From Nocardia arizonensis (GTDB lineage Bacteria > Actinomycetota > Actinomycetes > Mycobacteriales > Mycobacteriaceae): a stretch of 64,000 bases of DNA. Every line of letters begins with the position of its first letter. Positions within the stretch are counted from its first letter, which is position 1. The notes under the pieces were generated by a model. It made no database searches and had not been told where the DNA came from. It was given only the letters and a program-made list of their open reading frames with translations. Below, one piece after another: positions 19,896 through 30,007 of the stretch. A program made the translations under genes and the position numbers. The stretch covers positions 1 to 64,000 of the forward strand of contig NZ_LGYZ01000001.1 of the NCBI RefSeq assembly GCF_001310275.1, in the 5' to 3' direction.

Positions 19896-20447
19896 TCAGG
19901 CGAGCCGCACGCCCGCGGCGCGCAGTGTCTCGAGCGCGGCCGCGGTGGTGTCGGGAGCCACGCCAACGGTGAGATCCAGCAGGACGGTGGTGTCGAATCC
20001 GGCGGCCGCCGCATCGAGCGCGGTGGCGCGCACACAATGGTCGGTGGCGATGCCGACGATGTCGACGGCGTCGATGCCGCGGGCGCGCAACCAGTCCGCC
20101 GTCGCCGTGCCGTCGGCGCTCACGCCCTCGAATCCCGAATAGGCGGCGCGGTATTCGCCCTTGGAGAAGATCTCGCGCACGGGCGTCATATCGAGGTCGG
20201 GATGCCATCGCGCGCCGGGCGTGCCCACGCGGCAGTGCGGCGGCCAGCTGTCCACGTAGTCGGGCTCGTCGGAGAAGTGCGCGCCGGGATCGATGTGGTG
20301 ATCGCGCGTGGCCACCACGGTGGCGTAGTCCGATCGCGCGAGATGGCGGCTGATCTTCCCGGCCACCGCGGCGCCGCCGGTGACCGCCAGCGAGCCGCCC
20401 TCGCAGAAATCGTTCTGCACGTCGACGATGATCAACGCCCGCTTCAT
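19896..20447 (-). CDS. pncA: Nicotinamidase/pyrazinamidase
   Basis: 183 aa from ATG at 20447, with GAAAGG upstream; a TTG three codons earlier is unlikely. PncA deamidates nicotinamide to nicotinate and activates pyrazinamide. Isochorismatase-like fold with the catalytic Asp in IIVDVQNDF, metal-binding Asp/His in DHHIDPGAHF, the active-site Lys in IFSKGEY and the nucleophile Cys in GIATDHCVRAT. It lies between dinG and pncB, so two consecutive NAD-salvage enzymes are neighbours, though on the evidence of the 20547 gene they are not one operon. In M. tuberculosis pncA is at a distant locus. Confidence 0.95.
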   Translation of the reverse strand: MKRALIIVDVQNDFCEGGSLAVTGGAAVAGKISRHLARSDYATVVATRDHHIDPGAHFSDEPDYVDSWPPHCRVGTPGARWHPDLDMTPVREIFSKGEYRAAYSGFEGVSADGTATADWLRARGIDAVDIVGIATDHCVRATALDAAAAGFDTTVLLDLTVGVAPDTTAAALETLRAAGVRLA

Positions 20448-20546
20448 GACGCACAACCTTTCGCGCGATGTAAACGAAGCCTACTCCGTCGGCGGATTAC
20501 CATATGCCGCTCCGACCGGGCGGCGCGGGACGGAGGAATCGACATC

Positions 20547-20768
20547 GTGAACACCAGCACTCTCAGAGTCGCGTTCGCCGCATTGTTCGGCCTCGGCGCT
20601 TTCGCCGTGCTGAGCCTGCTGTTCGCGGAACCGCCGGACAGCGTGGGCGAATGGATCAACCGGGCGCTCAAGGCATTCCTGTTCGTCGGCATCGCGATCA
20701 CCGCGGCGCGGTGGCGCAAGCGCCAGAAGGAGGAGGCGGCGGATTCGGCGAAGACACCCGAACTCTGA
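20547..20768 (+). CDS. Small two-helix membrane protein
   Basis: 73 aa from GTG at 20547, with GGAGGAAT at 20532-20539 giving good spacing. It has one hydrophobic segment at residues about 8-26 and a second at about 43-58, then a charged Arg/Lys/Glu tail, so it is probably a small inner-membrane protein with two passes. It is divergent from pncA, whose start is 99 bp away, and convergent with pncB. No family recognised. Confidence 0.65.
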   Translation: MNTSTLRVAFAALFGLGAFAVLSLLFAEPPDSVGEWINRALKAFLFVGIAITAARWRKRQKEEAADSAKTPEL

Positions 20769-20879
20769 CCGCGGTGCGCGTCGCGATCGGAGTCGACGCG
20801 TGCGGGCGGGTCCAGGTGGTGCTGCACTCGCCGCGGCGGCGCGCTCGTGCTCGGTGTGGTGGGTCGGCGATGTCCCCGC

Positions 20880-22190
20880 TCAGTCCGCGAACGTCGTCGG
20901 GATGGCTGGTTCGCCCGCGGAGAGTTTGAGCCCTTCCCACGGAAGACTGATCAGACCCCGCGCGACCAGGTCGCGGCTGTCGGCCAGCGTCGGCAGATCC
21001 TCGACCGCCTTGCCGTCGCGCACCAGCGGAACCAGCAGGTCGCGTGGTTCGAATTCGCCCGGATCGGGAGTTGGGCCCGCGGCGGGGTAGACGATCTCCT
21101 CCACGATCGTGCCGGTGCCGCGGGCCAGGCGCATGGCCTTCTTGGCGCCGCCGCGCGACTGTTTGTGGCTGCTGCGCTTGGCGACCGGCACGCCGTCGAC
21201 CTCGACCAGCTTGTAGACCATGCCCGCCGTCGGCGCGCCCGACCCGGTGACCAGCGAGGTGCCGACGCCATAGGCGTCCACCGGTTCGGCCCGCAGCGCG
21301 GCGATGGCGTATTCGTCGAGGTCGCCGGAGACCACGATGCGGGTCCCGGTGGCGCCGAGCGCGTCGAGTTGATCGCGGACCTGGCGGGCCAGCACGCCGA
21401 GGTCGCCGGAGTCGATGCGCACCCCGCCCAGTTCGGGACCGGCCACCTCGATGGCCGTCGCGACGCCCCGCGTGATGTCGAAGGTGTCCACCAGCAGGGT
21501 CGTGCCCACCCCGAGCGCCCGGACCTGGCTGCGGAACGCCTCGGCCTCGTGCGCGCCGTCCGCGCCGCTGTGCAGCAGGGTGAAGGCGTGCGCGCTGGTG
21601 CCCGCGCCGGGGACGCCGAAGCTGCGCACCGCCTCCAGATTGGAGGTGGCGTCGAAGCCGGCGAGGTAGGCGGCGCGCGAACAGGAGGGGGCGGCCAGTT
21701 CATGGGTGCGCCGCGATCCCATCTCGATCATGCGGCGACCGCCCGCCGCGCCGACCATGCGCGCGGCCGCCGAGGCGACGGCGCTGTCGTGGTTGAGCAC
21801 GGACAGGATCAAGGTCTCCAGCACGACGCATTCGGCGAAGTTGCCGCGTACCGCCAGCACGGGCGAGCCGGGGAAGTAGAGCTCACCCTCCCGGTAGCCG
21901 TCGATCTCGCCGGTGAACCGGTAGTCGGCGAGCCAGTCCACGGTGGCGTTGTCGAGGAACGGGGCGACGACCGCGAGTTCCGACGCGCCGAAGCTGAATC
22001 GTTCGATGGCGTCGAGCAGGCGCCCGGTGCCCGCGACGATCCCGTATCGGCGACCAGTTGGCAAACGTCGGGCGAATACTTCGAAGGTGCATCGGCGGTG
22101 CGCCGACCCGTCGGCCAGCGCCGCCGCCAGCATCGTCAACTCGTACTGGTCGGTCAGCAACGCGGTGCCGTCGATCTCCACGCGAGTCAC
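20880..22190 (-). CDS. pncB: Nicotinate phosphoribosyltransferase
   Basis: 436 aa from GTG at 22190, at the conserved start [20 protein letters not shown]. PncB joins nicotinate to PRPP to give nicotinate mononucleotide, the step after PncA. Visible motifs include TDQYELTM at the N-terminus, [16 protein letters not shown] and the phosphate-binding RIDSGDLG. Length matches M. tuberculosis PncB1. It is divergent from clpS with 81 bp between starts. Confidence 0.95.
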   Translation of the reverse strand: MTRVEIDGTALLTDQYELTMLAAALADGSAHRRCTFEVFARRLPTGRRYGIVAGTGRLLDAIERFSFGASELAVVAPFLDNATVDWLADYRFTGEIDGYREGELYFPGSPVLAVRGNFAECVVLETLILSVLNHDSAVASAAARMVGAAGGRRMIEMGSRRTHELAAPSCSRAAYLAGFDATSNLEAVRSFGVPGAGTSAHAFTLLHSGADGAHEAEAFRSQVRALGVGTTLLVDTFDITRGVATAIEVAGPELGGVRIDSGDLGVLARQVRDQLDALGATGTRIVVSGDLDEYAIAALRAEPVDAYGVGTSLVTGSGAPTAGMVYKLVEVDGVPVAKRSSHKQSRGGAKKAMRLARGTGTIVEEIVYPAAGPTPDPGEFEPRDLLVPLVRDGKAVEDLPTLADSRDLVARGLISLPWEGLKLSAGEPAIPTTFAD

Positions 22191-22271
22191 TGTAGCCGGC
22201 TCGACGATTGCCGGGCACACGCCGCGGTACGGGGTGTTGTTCCGCCGCGCTCGAGTCGTACCCTTGAGGTC

Positions 22272-22592
22272 ATGGGCTTGTGCGAAACAGAGATAACGCT
22301 GTCGGCGGCACAGGCGACTCCGGAGACGGTCGAGCACACCGAGATCCTGGAGGCGGAAGACCGTCCATGGGTGACGGTGGTCTGGGACGACCCCGTCAAT
22401 CTCATGCACTATGTCACCTACATCTTCCAGAAGCTCTTCGGCTACACCAAGGCGAAGGCGACCGAGTTGATGCTTCAGGTGCACAACGAGGGCAAGGCCG
22501 TGGTCTCCTCCGGCTCCCGCGACAAGATGGAGCAGGACGTGCGCAGACTGCACGCGGCGGGCCTGTGGGCCACCATGCAGCGGGACAACTGA
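22272..22592 (+). CDS. clpS: ATP-dependent Clp protease adaptor ClpS
   Basis: 106 aa from ATG at 22272. ClpS delivers N-degron substrates to ClpC/ClpP. After a variable 30-residue N-terminus comes the conserved domain: [13 protein letters not shown] for the binding pocket, [23 protein letters not shown], and a C-terminal GLWATM. Followed after 45 bp by a DUF2017 gene, the usual actinobacterial pairing. Confidence 0.95.
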   Translation: MGLCETEITLSAAQATPETVEHTEILEAEDRPWVTVVWDDPVNLMHYVTYIFQKLFGYTKAKATELMLQVHNEGKAVVSSGSRDKMEQDVRRLHAAGLWATMQRDN

Positions 22593-22637
22593 CCGGCAGG
22601 ACTACCCTCGACGCCGTGCCGAATTGGAGCCAGCGCC

Positions 22638-23207
22638 GTGCGTAAGTGGAGCCGAAAGAACTCGCTGAGCGGTCTCAAGCTGCGATCGGAAATGGACGCG
22701 CGTGAGGCCGGCGTCCTGCGTTCGCTGGTCGGCGCGGTCTCGGGACTGCTGCGCGAGCGCTCCGACTCCGCCCCCGACGACGAACTCGCGGCACTCACCG
22801 GCCTGCGCACCGGCAATTCCAACCCGCCCGAGGATCCGCGGCTGCGCAGACTGCTGCCCGACTTCCACCGCAGCGAACCCGGATCGCCCGACGCCGATCG
22901 CGCCGACCTCAACAGCGCGCTGCGCGGTCTGCACGAGCCGGAGATCATCGACAACAAACTCGCCGCGGGGTCGGTCGTGCTCGATACGGTGCCCGCCGAC
23001 GGCGGCAAGATCGTGCTCACTCCCGAACAGGCCGACGCCTGGCTGACCGCGCTGACCGATGTGCGTCTCGCGCTCGGCACAGTACTCGGCATCGACGCCG
23101 AAACCCCGGATCAGCTCGATCCCGACGATCCGCGCGGACCGCATCTCGACGTGTACCACTGGCTGACCTGGATGCAGGATTCGCTGTTGCAGGCGCTCGC
23201 GCCGTGA
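22638..23207 (+). CDS. DUF2017 family protein, clpS partner gene
   Basis: 189 aa from GTG at 22638. DUF2017 proteins are found next to clpS in actinobacteria (Rv1332 in M. tuberculosis) and have no established activity; a link to ClpS-dependent proteolysis is only contextual. The protein is mainly helical, with a charged N-terminal helix (WSRKNSL, LKLRSEMDAREA), RRLLPDFHRSEP in the middle and a C-terminal YHWLTWMQDSLLQAL helix. No membrane segment or signal peptide. Confidence 0.85.
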   Translation: MRKWSRKNSLSGLKLRSEMDAREAGVLRSLVGAVSGLLRERSDSAPDDELAALTGLRTGNSNPPEDPRLRRLLPDFHRSEPGSPDADRADLNSALRGLHEPEIIDNKLAAGSVVLDTVPADGGKIVLTPEQADAWLTALTDVRLALGTVLGIDAETPDQLDPDDPRGPHLDVYHWLTWMQDSLLQALAP

Positions 23208-23245
23208 GCGCCCGTCGCGACGCCCGGCGGGAAGAGATGTGACAG

Positions 23246-24301
23246 ATGAACGCGATTGCGGGACCGCGTAATTCGCTGACCGACGTGGCGGGGCTACTGG
23301 TCGGCCACCACCACGCGCTCTCCGCCGCCGAACTCGGCGCGGGTGCGGCGACCGGCTGCACCGTCGTGCACGCCCCGGGCGGCGCGACCGCGGCGGTCGA
23401 CGTGCGCGGCGGCGGACCGGGCACCCGCGAGACCGATCTGCTCGACCCGGGCAACACTGTGCGCCGGGTGAATTCGATCCTGCTCACCGGCGGCAGCGCC
23501 TACGGACTCGCCGCCGCCGACGGTGTCATGCGGTGGTTGGAGGAAGTGGGCGAGGGCATTCCGATGGATCCGGCGGATGCGAGCCGAGTGGTTCCGATCG
23601 TGCCGGGCGCGGTGATCTTCGATCTTCCGGTCGGCGCGTGGGATATCCGGCCGACCGCCGAATTCGGGTATCGCGCCTCGGCGGCCGCGGCCACGGAGTT
23701 CGCGCGCGGATCGGTGGGCGCGGGTGCGGGCGCGCGGGCGGGCTCGATCAAGGGCGGGGTCGGCAGCGCGAGTGTGGTGCTCGGCGCGGGGCCGGCGGCC
23801 GGGGTCACCGTGGCGGCGCTCGTCGTGGCCAATCCGGTCGGCTCGGTCTTCGATCCGCGCACCGGCCTGCCGTGGGGCGCGGGCACCGACGGCCCGGAAT
23901 TCTTCGGCCTGCGCCCGCCGACCGCGCGGCAGTTGGCCCGCGCCGCCGCGCTGCCGGTGAAGGGCACCGTCCTCAACACCACCATCGGCGTGGTCGCGAC
24001 GGACGCGCCGCTGGATCCCTCGGGCTGCCGCCGCATGGCGACGACCGCGCACGACGGTCTGGCCCGCGCCATCCGTCCCGCGCATTCCCCGCTCGACGGC
24101 GACACCCTCTTCGCGCTGGCGACCGGTGCGGCCGAGACCACGCCGGTGCCGCTGCCGCCCGCTTTCCCCGCCGATCTGCTGCTGCTCGACGCGCTGTGCA
24201 CCGCCGCCGCGGTGTGCGTCGAACGCGCCGTGGTCGACGCGATACTGAATGCCCGCACGGTCGCGGGGATTCCCGCCTACACCGACCTGTTCCCGGGCTG
24301 A
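23246..24301 (+). CDS. P1-family (DmpA/S58-type) N-terminal nucleophile peptidase
   Basis: 351 aa. P1 peptidases are autoprocessed aminopeptidase or amidase enzymes. N-terminal NSLTDVAGLLVGHHHAL, the glycine-rich GGSAYGLAAADGVM, SIKGGVGSAS, and the processing site VLNTTIGVVATDAPL with the Thr nucleophile are typical. Length is normal. It corresponds to Rv1333 of M. tuberculosis. It follows the DUF2017 gene by 38 bp. The substrate is unknown. Confidence 0.9.
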   Translation: MNAIAGPRNSLTDVAGLLVGHHHALSAAELGAGAATGCTVVHAPGGATAAVDVRGGGPGTRETDLLDPGNTVRRVNSILLTGGSAYGLAAADGVMRWLEEVGEGIPMDPADASRVVPIVPGAVIFDLPVGAWDIRPTAEFGYRASAAAATEFARGSVGAGAGARAGSIKGGVGSASVVLGAGPAAGVTVAALVVANPVGSVFDPRTGLPWGAGTDGPEFFGLRPPTARQLARAAALPVKGTVLNTTIGVVATDAPLDPSGCRRMATTAHDGLARAIRPAHSPLDGDTLFALATGAAETTPVPLPPAFPADLLLLDALCTAAAVCVERAVVDAILNARTVAGIPAYTDLFPG

Positions 24302-24424
24302 TCCGCGCGTATCGGCGATCGGCGTGCGCGGTCCCGCGAATCGCCCGGGGGGAATAGCGGAATATTCTCACTCGTTGTCGACCACGAGAAGTCGACGCCG
24401 TTGGATCGTGGAAGGGTTGTGTTC

Positions 24425-24847
24425 GTGCTGGTGATAAGGTCCGACCTCATCGAGGCGATGGTGACGCACGCACGCGCCGATCACCCGGACGAGGCGTGCG
24501 GCATCATCGCGGGTGCGGAGGGTTCGGATCGACCCGAACGGTTCGTCGCCATGATGAACGCCGAGCGTTCGCCCACCTTCTACCGCTTCGATTCCGGTGA
24601 GCAGCTGAAGGTCTGGCGCGAGATGGACGACGCCGACGAGACGCCGGTGGTGATCTACCACTCCCACACCGCGACCGAGGCGTATCCGAGCCGCACCGAC
24701 ATCTCCTACGCCGCCGAGCCGGACGCGCACTACGTGCTGATCTCCACCCGCGATCCGCACGAACACGAATTGCGCAGTTACCGCATCGTCGACGGCGAGG
24801 TCACCGAGGAGCCGGTGCGGATCGTCGACGCCTACGAGCCCGCCTAG
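24425..24847 (+). CDS. mec: CysO-cysteine peptidase Mec (JAMM metalloprotease)
   Basis: 140 aa from GTG at 24425, about 9 nt after GGAAGG; in-frame GTG 24419 and TTG 24401 are alternatives. Mec removes the C-terminal cysteine from the CysO-Cys adduct. The JAMM zinc motif is complete: Glu in DEACGI, then YHSHTATEAYPSRTD giving HxH, Ser and Asp. It is followed 45 bp on by cysO and then cysM, matching the Rv1334-Rv1336 cluster. Confidence 0.93.
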   Translation: MLVIRSDLIEAMVTHARADHPDEACGIIAGAEGSDRPERFVAMMNAERSPTFYRFDSGEQLKVWREMDDADETPVVIYHSHTATEAYPSRTDISYAAEPDAHYVLISTRDPHEHELRSYRIVDGEVTEEPVRIVDAYEPA

Positions 24848-24892
24848 CTGTTTCCACCAACCGGCCACGACGGCCGAAATCGAGGAGTATCC

Positions 24893-26136
<1,244 letters not shown>

Positions 26137-26197
26137 ACGGGTACGGAATCGGTACCCTCGTTGGCAGCGGAGTGTCCCGCTGACGAGGAGGTTCACC

Positions 26198-26911
26198 ATG
26201 GCCGGCGGTGCGGGCACCGGATCGTCCTTCGACCCGGATCGGATCATGGCGCCGCGCGCTCGATTCGGCGGTGCCGTCGGCGCGCCCGCCGCGCCGGGAC
26301 CGCTCGCGGCGGTCAGGCGGCTGTGGCTGCGCGCGGGTGCGGTGATCGCCGGATTCGTCGGCAGCCTCTATGTCATCGAGGGCGTCGACCAGATCGACCA
26401 CGGGCGACTCGACGCCGCGGGCATCGAACCGCGACAACTCGACGGACTGCCCGGCATCGTGTGGGCCCCGGTACTGCACGGCGGCTGGGATCACCTGATG
26501 AGCAATACGCTGCCGTTGCTCGTACTCGGTTTCCTCGTGCTGCTCTCGGGTATCTGGCGCGGTATCGCGGCCACCGCGGTCATCTGGGTCGTCGCGGGTG
26601 TGGGCACCTGGTTGACGGGCGCGGACGGCACCGTGCACATCGGCGCGTCCTCGCTGGTCTTCGGCTGGTTGACCTATCTGATCTGCCGGGGCTGGTTCGC
26701 CCGCAATGTCGGTCAGATCCTGGTCGGTCTGCTCGTGCTGGCGCTGTACGGGTCGGTGCTGTGGGGCGTGCTGCCGGGACAACCCGGAATATCCTGGCAG
26801 GGCCATCTTTTCGGGGCGGTGGGTGGAGTGCTTGCCGGCTGGGTACTCTCTGGAGATGCACGCCGAGAACGTCGCGAGGATCGAGTCGGACACAATGCGT
26901 CGCCACGTTGA
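26198..26911 (+). CDS. Rhomboid-family intramembrane serine protease
   Basis: 237 aa from ATG at 26198, preceded by GAGGAGG. Six or so hydrophobic segments. HGGWDHLMSNTLPL, the catalytic Ser region GASSLVFGW (the usual GxSG reads GASS) and the His in QGHLFGAVGGVLAG complete the rhomboid dyad. It corresponds to Rv1337, which in M. tuberculosis is followed by murI; here no murI follows and the phosphodiesterase starts 36 bp later. Substrates unknown. Confidence 0.9.
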   Translation: MAGGAGTGSSFDPDRIMAPRARFGGAVGAPAAPGPLAAVRRLWLRAGAVIAGFVGSLYVIEGVDQIDHGRLDAAGIEPRQLDGLPGIVWAPVLHGGWDHLMSNTLPLLVLGFLVLLSGIWRGIAATAVIWVVAGVGTWLTGADGTVHIGASSLVFGWLTYLICRGWFARNVGQILVGLLVLALYGSVLWGVLPGQPGISWQGHLFGAVGGVLAGWVLSGDARRERREDRVGHNASPR

Positions 26912-26947
26912 GGGTGCGGCCCGCTCAGGAATATGGGGGATCCCTTC

Positions 26948-27745
26948 GTGACCGAGAATTCGTCGTGGCAGCATGGGGGGATGCGCCTTACCGTCCTCGG
27001 GTGCTCGGGCAGTGTGTCCGGCCCGGACTCCCCAGCGTCGGGATATCTGTTGTCGGGGCCGGGTATGAAACCGGTTGTCATCGATTTCGGGCCGGGCGTG
27101 CTCGGCGCGCTCCAGCGCTACGCCGATCCCGGTGAGGTCGACATCTTCCTGACCCATCTGCACGCCGACCACTGTCTGGACCTGCCGGGTCTGCTCGTGT
27201 GGCGGCGCTACCATCCGACGCCGCCGGTCGGCCGCGCCATCGTGCGCGGCCCCTCGGATTCGGCGCTGCGCATCGGCAACGCCTCCGCCGAGGTCGGCGG
27301 CGAGTGCGACGACTGGTCCGACGTGATCGACCATCGCGCGTGGGCCGAGGGTGAGACCGTCGAGTTCGGGCCGGGCCACACCGTGGCCGTGCGGCGGATG
27401 TACCACCCGCCGGAGTCCTACGGACTGCGCATCGTCTCCAATACCGGGCGCGTCTTCGTCTACACGGGCGACACCGCCATGTGCGACGCGGTCGAAGAAC
27501 TCGCCGAGGGCGCCGACCTGCTCATGTCGGAGGCGTCCTGGACCCACGATCCGGCGAATCGTCCTCCCGGTATCCACCTTTCGGGTACCGAAGCGGGCCG
27601 GCTCGCGGCGCGCGCCGGTGCGAAGGAATTGCTGCTGACCCACATTCCCCCGTGGACCTCGCGTGAGGACGTGATCGCCGAGGCCAAGGCGGAGTTCTCC
27701 GGGCCGGTACACGCCGTGGCCCCGGGCGAGACCTTCGATTTCTGA
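26948..27745 (+). CDS. Metallo-beta-lactamase-fold phosphodiesterase (Rv1339-like)
   Basis: 265 aa from GTG at 26948, placed about 9 nt after GGGGGA; ATG 26933 is too close to its only AGGA. MBL fold with [13 protein letters not shown] as the metal-binding HxHxDH, YTGDT supplying the Asp, and LLTHIPPW the terminal His. Relatives of Rv1339 hydrolyse cyclic nucleotides (atypical cAMP phosphodiesterase), so a signalling role is probable by family. It precedes rph by 20 bp, in the Rv1339-Rv1340 order. Confidence 0.88.
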   Translation: MTENSSWQHGGMRLTVLGCSGSVSGPDSPASGYLLSGPGMKPVVIDFGPGVLGALQRYADPGEVDIFLTHLHADHCLDLPGLLVWRRYHPTPPVGRAIVRGPSDSALRIGNASAEVGGECDDWSDVIDHRAWAEGETVEFGPGHTVAVRRMYHPPESYGLRIVSNTGRVFVYTGDTAMCDAVEELAEGADLLMSEASWTHDPANRPPGIHLSGTEAGRLAARAGAKELLLTHIPPWTSREDVIAEAKAEFSGPVHAVAPGETFDF

Positions 27746-27765
27746 GCACCCAGTACGATTGGCCC

Positions 27766-28536
27766 GTGTCGAGACGAGCCGATGGCAGGGCGGACGATGA
27801 GCTCCGCGAGGTACGGATCACCCGTGGATTCACCACGCATCCAGCCGGTTCGGTGCTGGTGGAGTTCGGCCAGACGCGGGTGATGTGCACCGCGAGCGTC
27901 ACCGAGGGTGTGCCGCCGTGGCGTCGTGAGTCCGGACTCGGCTGGCTCACCGCGGAATACGCGATGCTGCCCGCCGCCACCCACACCCGATCGGGCCGGG
28001 AATCGGTCAAGGGCAGGGTGGGCGGTCGCACCCAGGAGATCAGCAGGCTCGTGGGGCGGTCGCTGCGCGCGTGCATCGACCTGGCGGCCATCGGCGAGAA
28101 CACCATCGCCATCGATTGCGACGTGCTCCAAGCCGACGGCGGTACCCGCACCGCGGCGATCACCGGCGCCTATGTCGCGCTGGCCGACGCGGTCACCTAT
28201 CTCGCCGCCGCGGGCAGACTCGCCGACCCGCAGCCGATCTCGTGCGCCATCGCCGCGGTCAGCGTCGGCGTGGTCGACGGCCGGGTGCGCTTGGACCTGC
28301 CGTACGAGGAGGATTCGCGCGCCGAGGTCGACATGAACGTGGTCGCCACCGATACCGGCACCCTGGTCGAGGTGCAGGGCACCGGCGAGGGCGCCACCTT
28401 CCCGCGCTCCACCCTGGACAGATTGCTCGACTCCGCGCTGGCGGGCTGTGAGCGCCTGTTCGCGGTGCAGAAGGAGGCGCTGGCACTGCCGTATCCTGGC
28501 GTGCTGCCCGAACCCGCCGAGCCGAAGAAGAAGTGA
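27766..28536 (+). CDS. rph: Ribonuclease PH
   Basis: 256 aa, GTG start. RNase PH trims the 3' ends of tRNA precursors by phosphorolysis. Characteristic stretches are [52 protein letters not shown] and the phosphate site [12 protein letters not shown]. Normal length. Its TGA overlaps the ATG of rdgB (TGATG at 28534-28538), so the two are probably translationally coupled. Confidence 0.96.
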   Translation: MSRRADGRADDELREVRITRGFTTHPAGSVLVEFGQTRVMCTASVTEGVPPWRRESGLGWLTAEYAMLPAATHTRSGRESVKGRVGGRTQEISRLVGRSLRACIDLAAIGENTIAIDCDVLQADGGTRTAAITGAYVALADAVTYLAAAGRLADPQPISCAIAAVSVGVVDGRVRLDLPYEEDSRAEVDMNVVATDTGTLVEVQGTGEGATFPRSTLDRLLDSALAGCERLFAVQKEALALPYPGVLPEPAEPKKK

Positions 28537-29156
28537 TGTCGCGGGTCCTGCTTGTCAGCCGCAATGCCAAGAAGCTGAAGGAACTGCGCCGCATACTCGA
28601 CGAGGCGGGCGTCGCGGGCATCGAGATCGTCGGCCTCGACGATGTGCCCGAGTACGCGGAGGCGCCGGAGACAGGCGCGACCTTCGAGGAGAACGCGCTG
28701 GCCAAGGCCCGCGGCGGCGCGGCGGCCACCGGATTGCCTTGTGTCGCCGACGATTCCGGGATCGAGGTGGACGCGCTCAACGGTATGCCGGGTGTGCTGT
28801 CGGCGCGCTGGTCGGGTATCCACGGCGACGACGGGGCCAACAATCGGCTACTGCTCGCCCAACTCGGTGATGTGCCCGACGAGCGCCGCGGCGCCCGCTT
28901 CGTATCCGCCTGCGCGCTGGTCGTACCGGGCGTGCGCGAGACGGTGGTGCGCGGGGAATGGCCGGGCGCGATCAATCGGGCGCCGGTGGGCGAGGGCGGC
29001 TTCGGCTACGACCCGCTGTTCGTGCCCGACGGCGGACGGATCACGGCCGCGCAATTGACCCCCGCCGAGAAGGACGCCGTCTCGCACCGGGGCCGCGCGC
29101 TCACCCTGTTGCTGCCCGAACTGGCCGCGCTGGCCGGGGCCGACTACAGGGCGTAG
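28536..29156 (+). CDS. rdgB: Non-canonical purine NTP pyrophosphatase (RdgB/HAM1)
   Basis: 206 aa from ATG at 28536; GTG 28533 would only add one residue. It hydrolyses dITP/XTP to keep them out of nucleic acid. SRNAKKLKELRRIL at the start, ETGATFEENALAKA, VADDSGIEVDALNG and GEGGFGYDPLF are the family motifs. Coupled to rph. Its last 13 bp overlap the 3' end of the convergent DUF3817 gene at 29144. Confidence 0.95.
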   Translation: MSRVLLVSRNAKKLKELRRILDEAGVAGIEIVGLDDVPEYAEAPETGATFEENALAKARGGAAATGLPCVADDSGIEVDALNGMPGVLSARWSGIHGDDGANNRLLLAQLGDVPDERRGARFVSACALVVPGVRETVVRGEWPGAINRAPVGEGGFGYDPLFVPDGGRITAAQLTPAEKDAVSHRGRALTLLLPELAALAGADYRA

Positions 29157-29515
29157 TCGGCCTTGACTTTCTTCGCGTTGACGTGTTCGACGAAGAAGGA
29201 CAGCAATGGCACGGTGCCCGCGATGAGGGTGCCGACCGTGCGCCATCGCGACCAGCGGACCTTGACCGCGAGGTCGGCGGTGACCAGCAGGTAGACGAAG
29301 TACACCCAGCCGTGCACCATCGCGATCCAGTTGGGGGTGTCCACGTCGAAGATGTATTTGGCGATCATTTCGCCGGTCAGCAGGAGCAGCCAGATGCCGG
29401 TGAACCAGGCGAGTACGCGGTAGCGCAGCAGCGCGCCCGCGATCTTCGCGGACTTCGCGTCCGTGGCCGGTGCGGCGGGGGAGACGGCGGTCTCGGTGGA
29501 GTTGTCGGCGCTCAA
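29144..29515 (-). CDS. DUF3817 family membrane protein (Rv1342c-like)
   Basis: 123 aa. After an Ala/Thr-rich 25-residue N-terminus come three hydrophobic segments: YRVLAWFTGIWLLLLTGEM, WIAMVHGWVYFVYLL and TVGTLIAGTVPLLSFF. MVHG parallels the GPIHG of the other DUF3817 protein at 4359. Function unknown. The first codons overlap the end of the upstream gene by 4 bp (29512-29515), so the two minus-strand genes form an operon, as Rv1342c-Rv1343c do. Confidence 0.85.
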   Translation of the reverse strand: MSADNSTETAVSPAAPATDAKSAKIAGALLRYRVLAWFTGIWLLLLTGEMIAKYIFDVDTPNWIAMVHGWVYFVYLLVTADLAVKVRWSRWRTVGTLIAGTVPLLSFFVEHVNAKKVKADYAL

Positions 29516-29964
29516 CCGGCGCTCCTCTCGGTGTCGCGAGCGGTGGGCTCGGCTCGGCGGATCTGGTCTTCGATATCGCCCGCGTGCAGCGCGGCCAGGT
29601 ACCGGTTGTACTCGTCAAGGACCGGATCGGTTTCGCGGGGAGCTTTGGGCCGTTGCGGCAGGATGCCCGCCGGAATCTCACGCGGCGCGGCTACCCGCTC
29701 GGTCCGGTCGTCTGCCCGCGCCGCGTCGTCGTCGGACTCGCGTTCCAGCCGGACGAACCGGAAATAGGCGAAGATCGCGAATCCGGCGAACAGCGGCCAT
29801 TGCAGCGCGTAGCCGAGGTTCTGCCCGGTTCCGCTCGCCGATTCGAAGCGTTCCCACTGCCACCAGCCCAGCGCCAGGCAGGTGATCGCGGCGACGATCA
29901 CCAGGGCGATCAGGGCCGGGCGATTGTGTGCCGAGCGGCGCGGGGATGCGGACACGACTACCAC
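29512..29964 (-). CDS. Two-pass membrane protein, LprD-like (Rv1343c)
   Basis: 150 aa from ATG at 29964. Helix 1 (ALIALVIVAAITCLALGW) is followed by the conserved WWQWERFESASGTGQNLGYA and helix 2 (QWPLFAGFAIFAYFRF), then a cytoplasmic charged tail with PREIPAGILPQRP and LDEYNRYLAALH. These match the LprD family next to Rv1342c. A perfect lipobox is not visible, so the lipoprotein label used in mycobacteria is doubtful here. It is cotranscribed with the DUF3817 gene. Function unknown. Confidence 0.75.
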   Translation of the reverse strand: MVVVSASPRRSAHNRPALIALVIVAAITCLALGWWQWERFESASGTGQNLGYALQWPLFAGFAIFAYFRFVRLERESDDDAARADDRTERVAAPREIPAGILPQRPKAPRETDPVLDEYNRYLAALHAGDIEDQIRRAEPTARDTERSAG

Positions 29965-30007
29965 GGTACCCGTCTACTACACGGCCCGTAGGAGCAGGTC
30001 GGCACGC

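Noticed and set aside
17673..20768. A 1031-codon plus-strand frame opposite dinG and pncA
   Set aside because: Antisense shadow of dinG and pncA. Only its last 74 codons (from GTG 20547) form a plausible gene.
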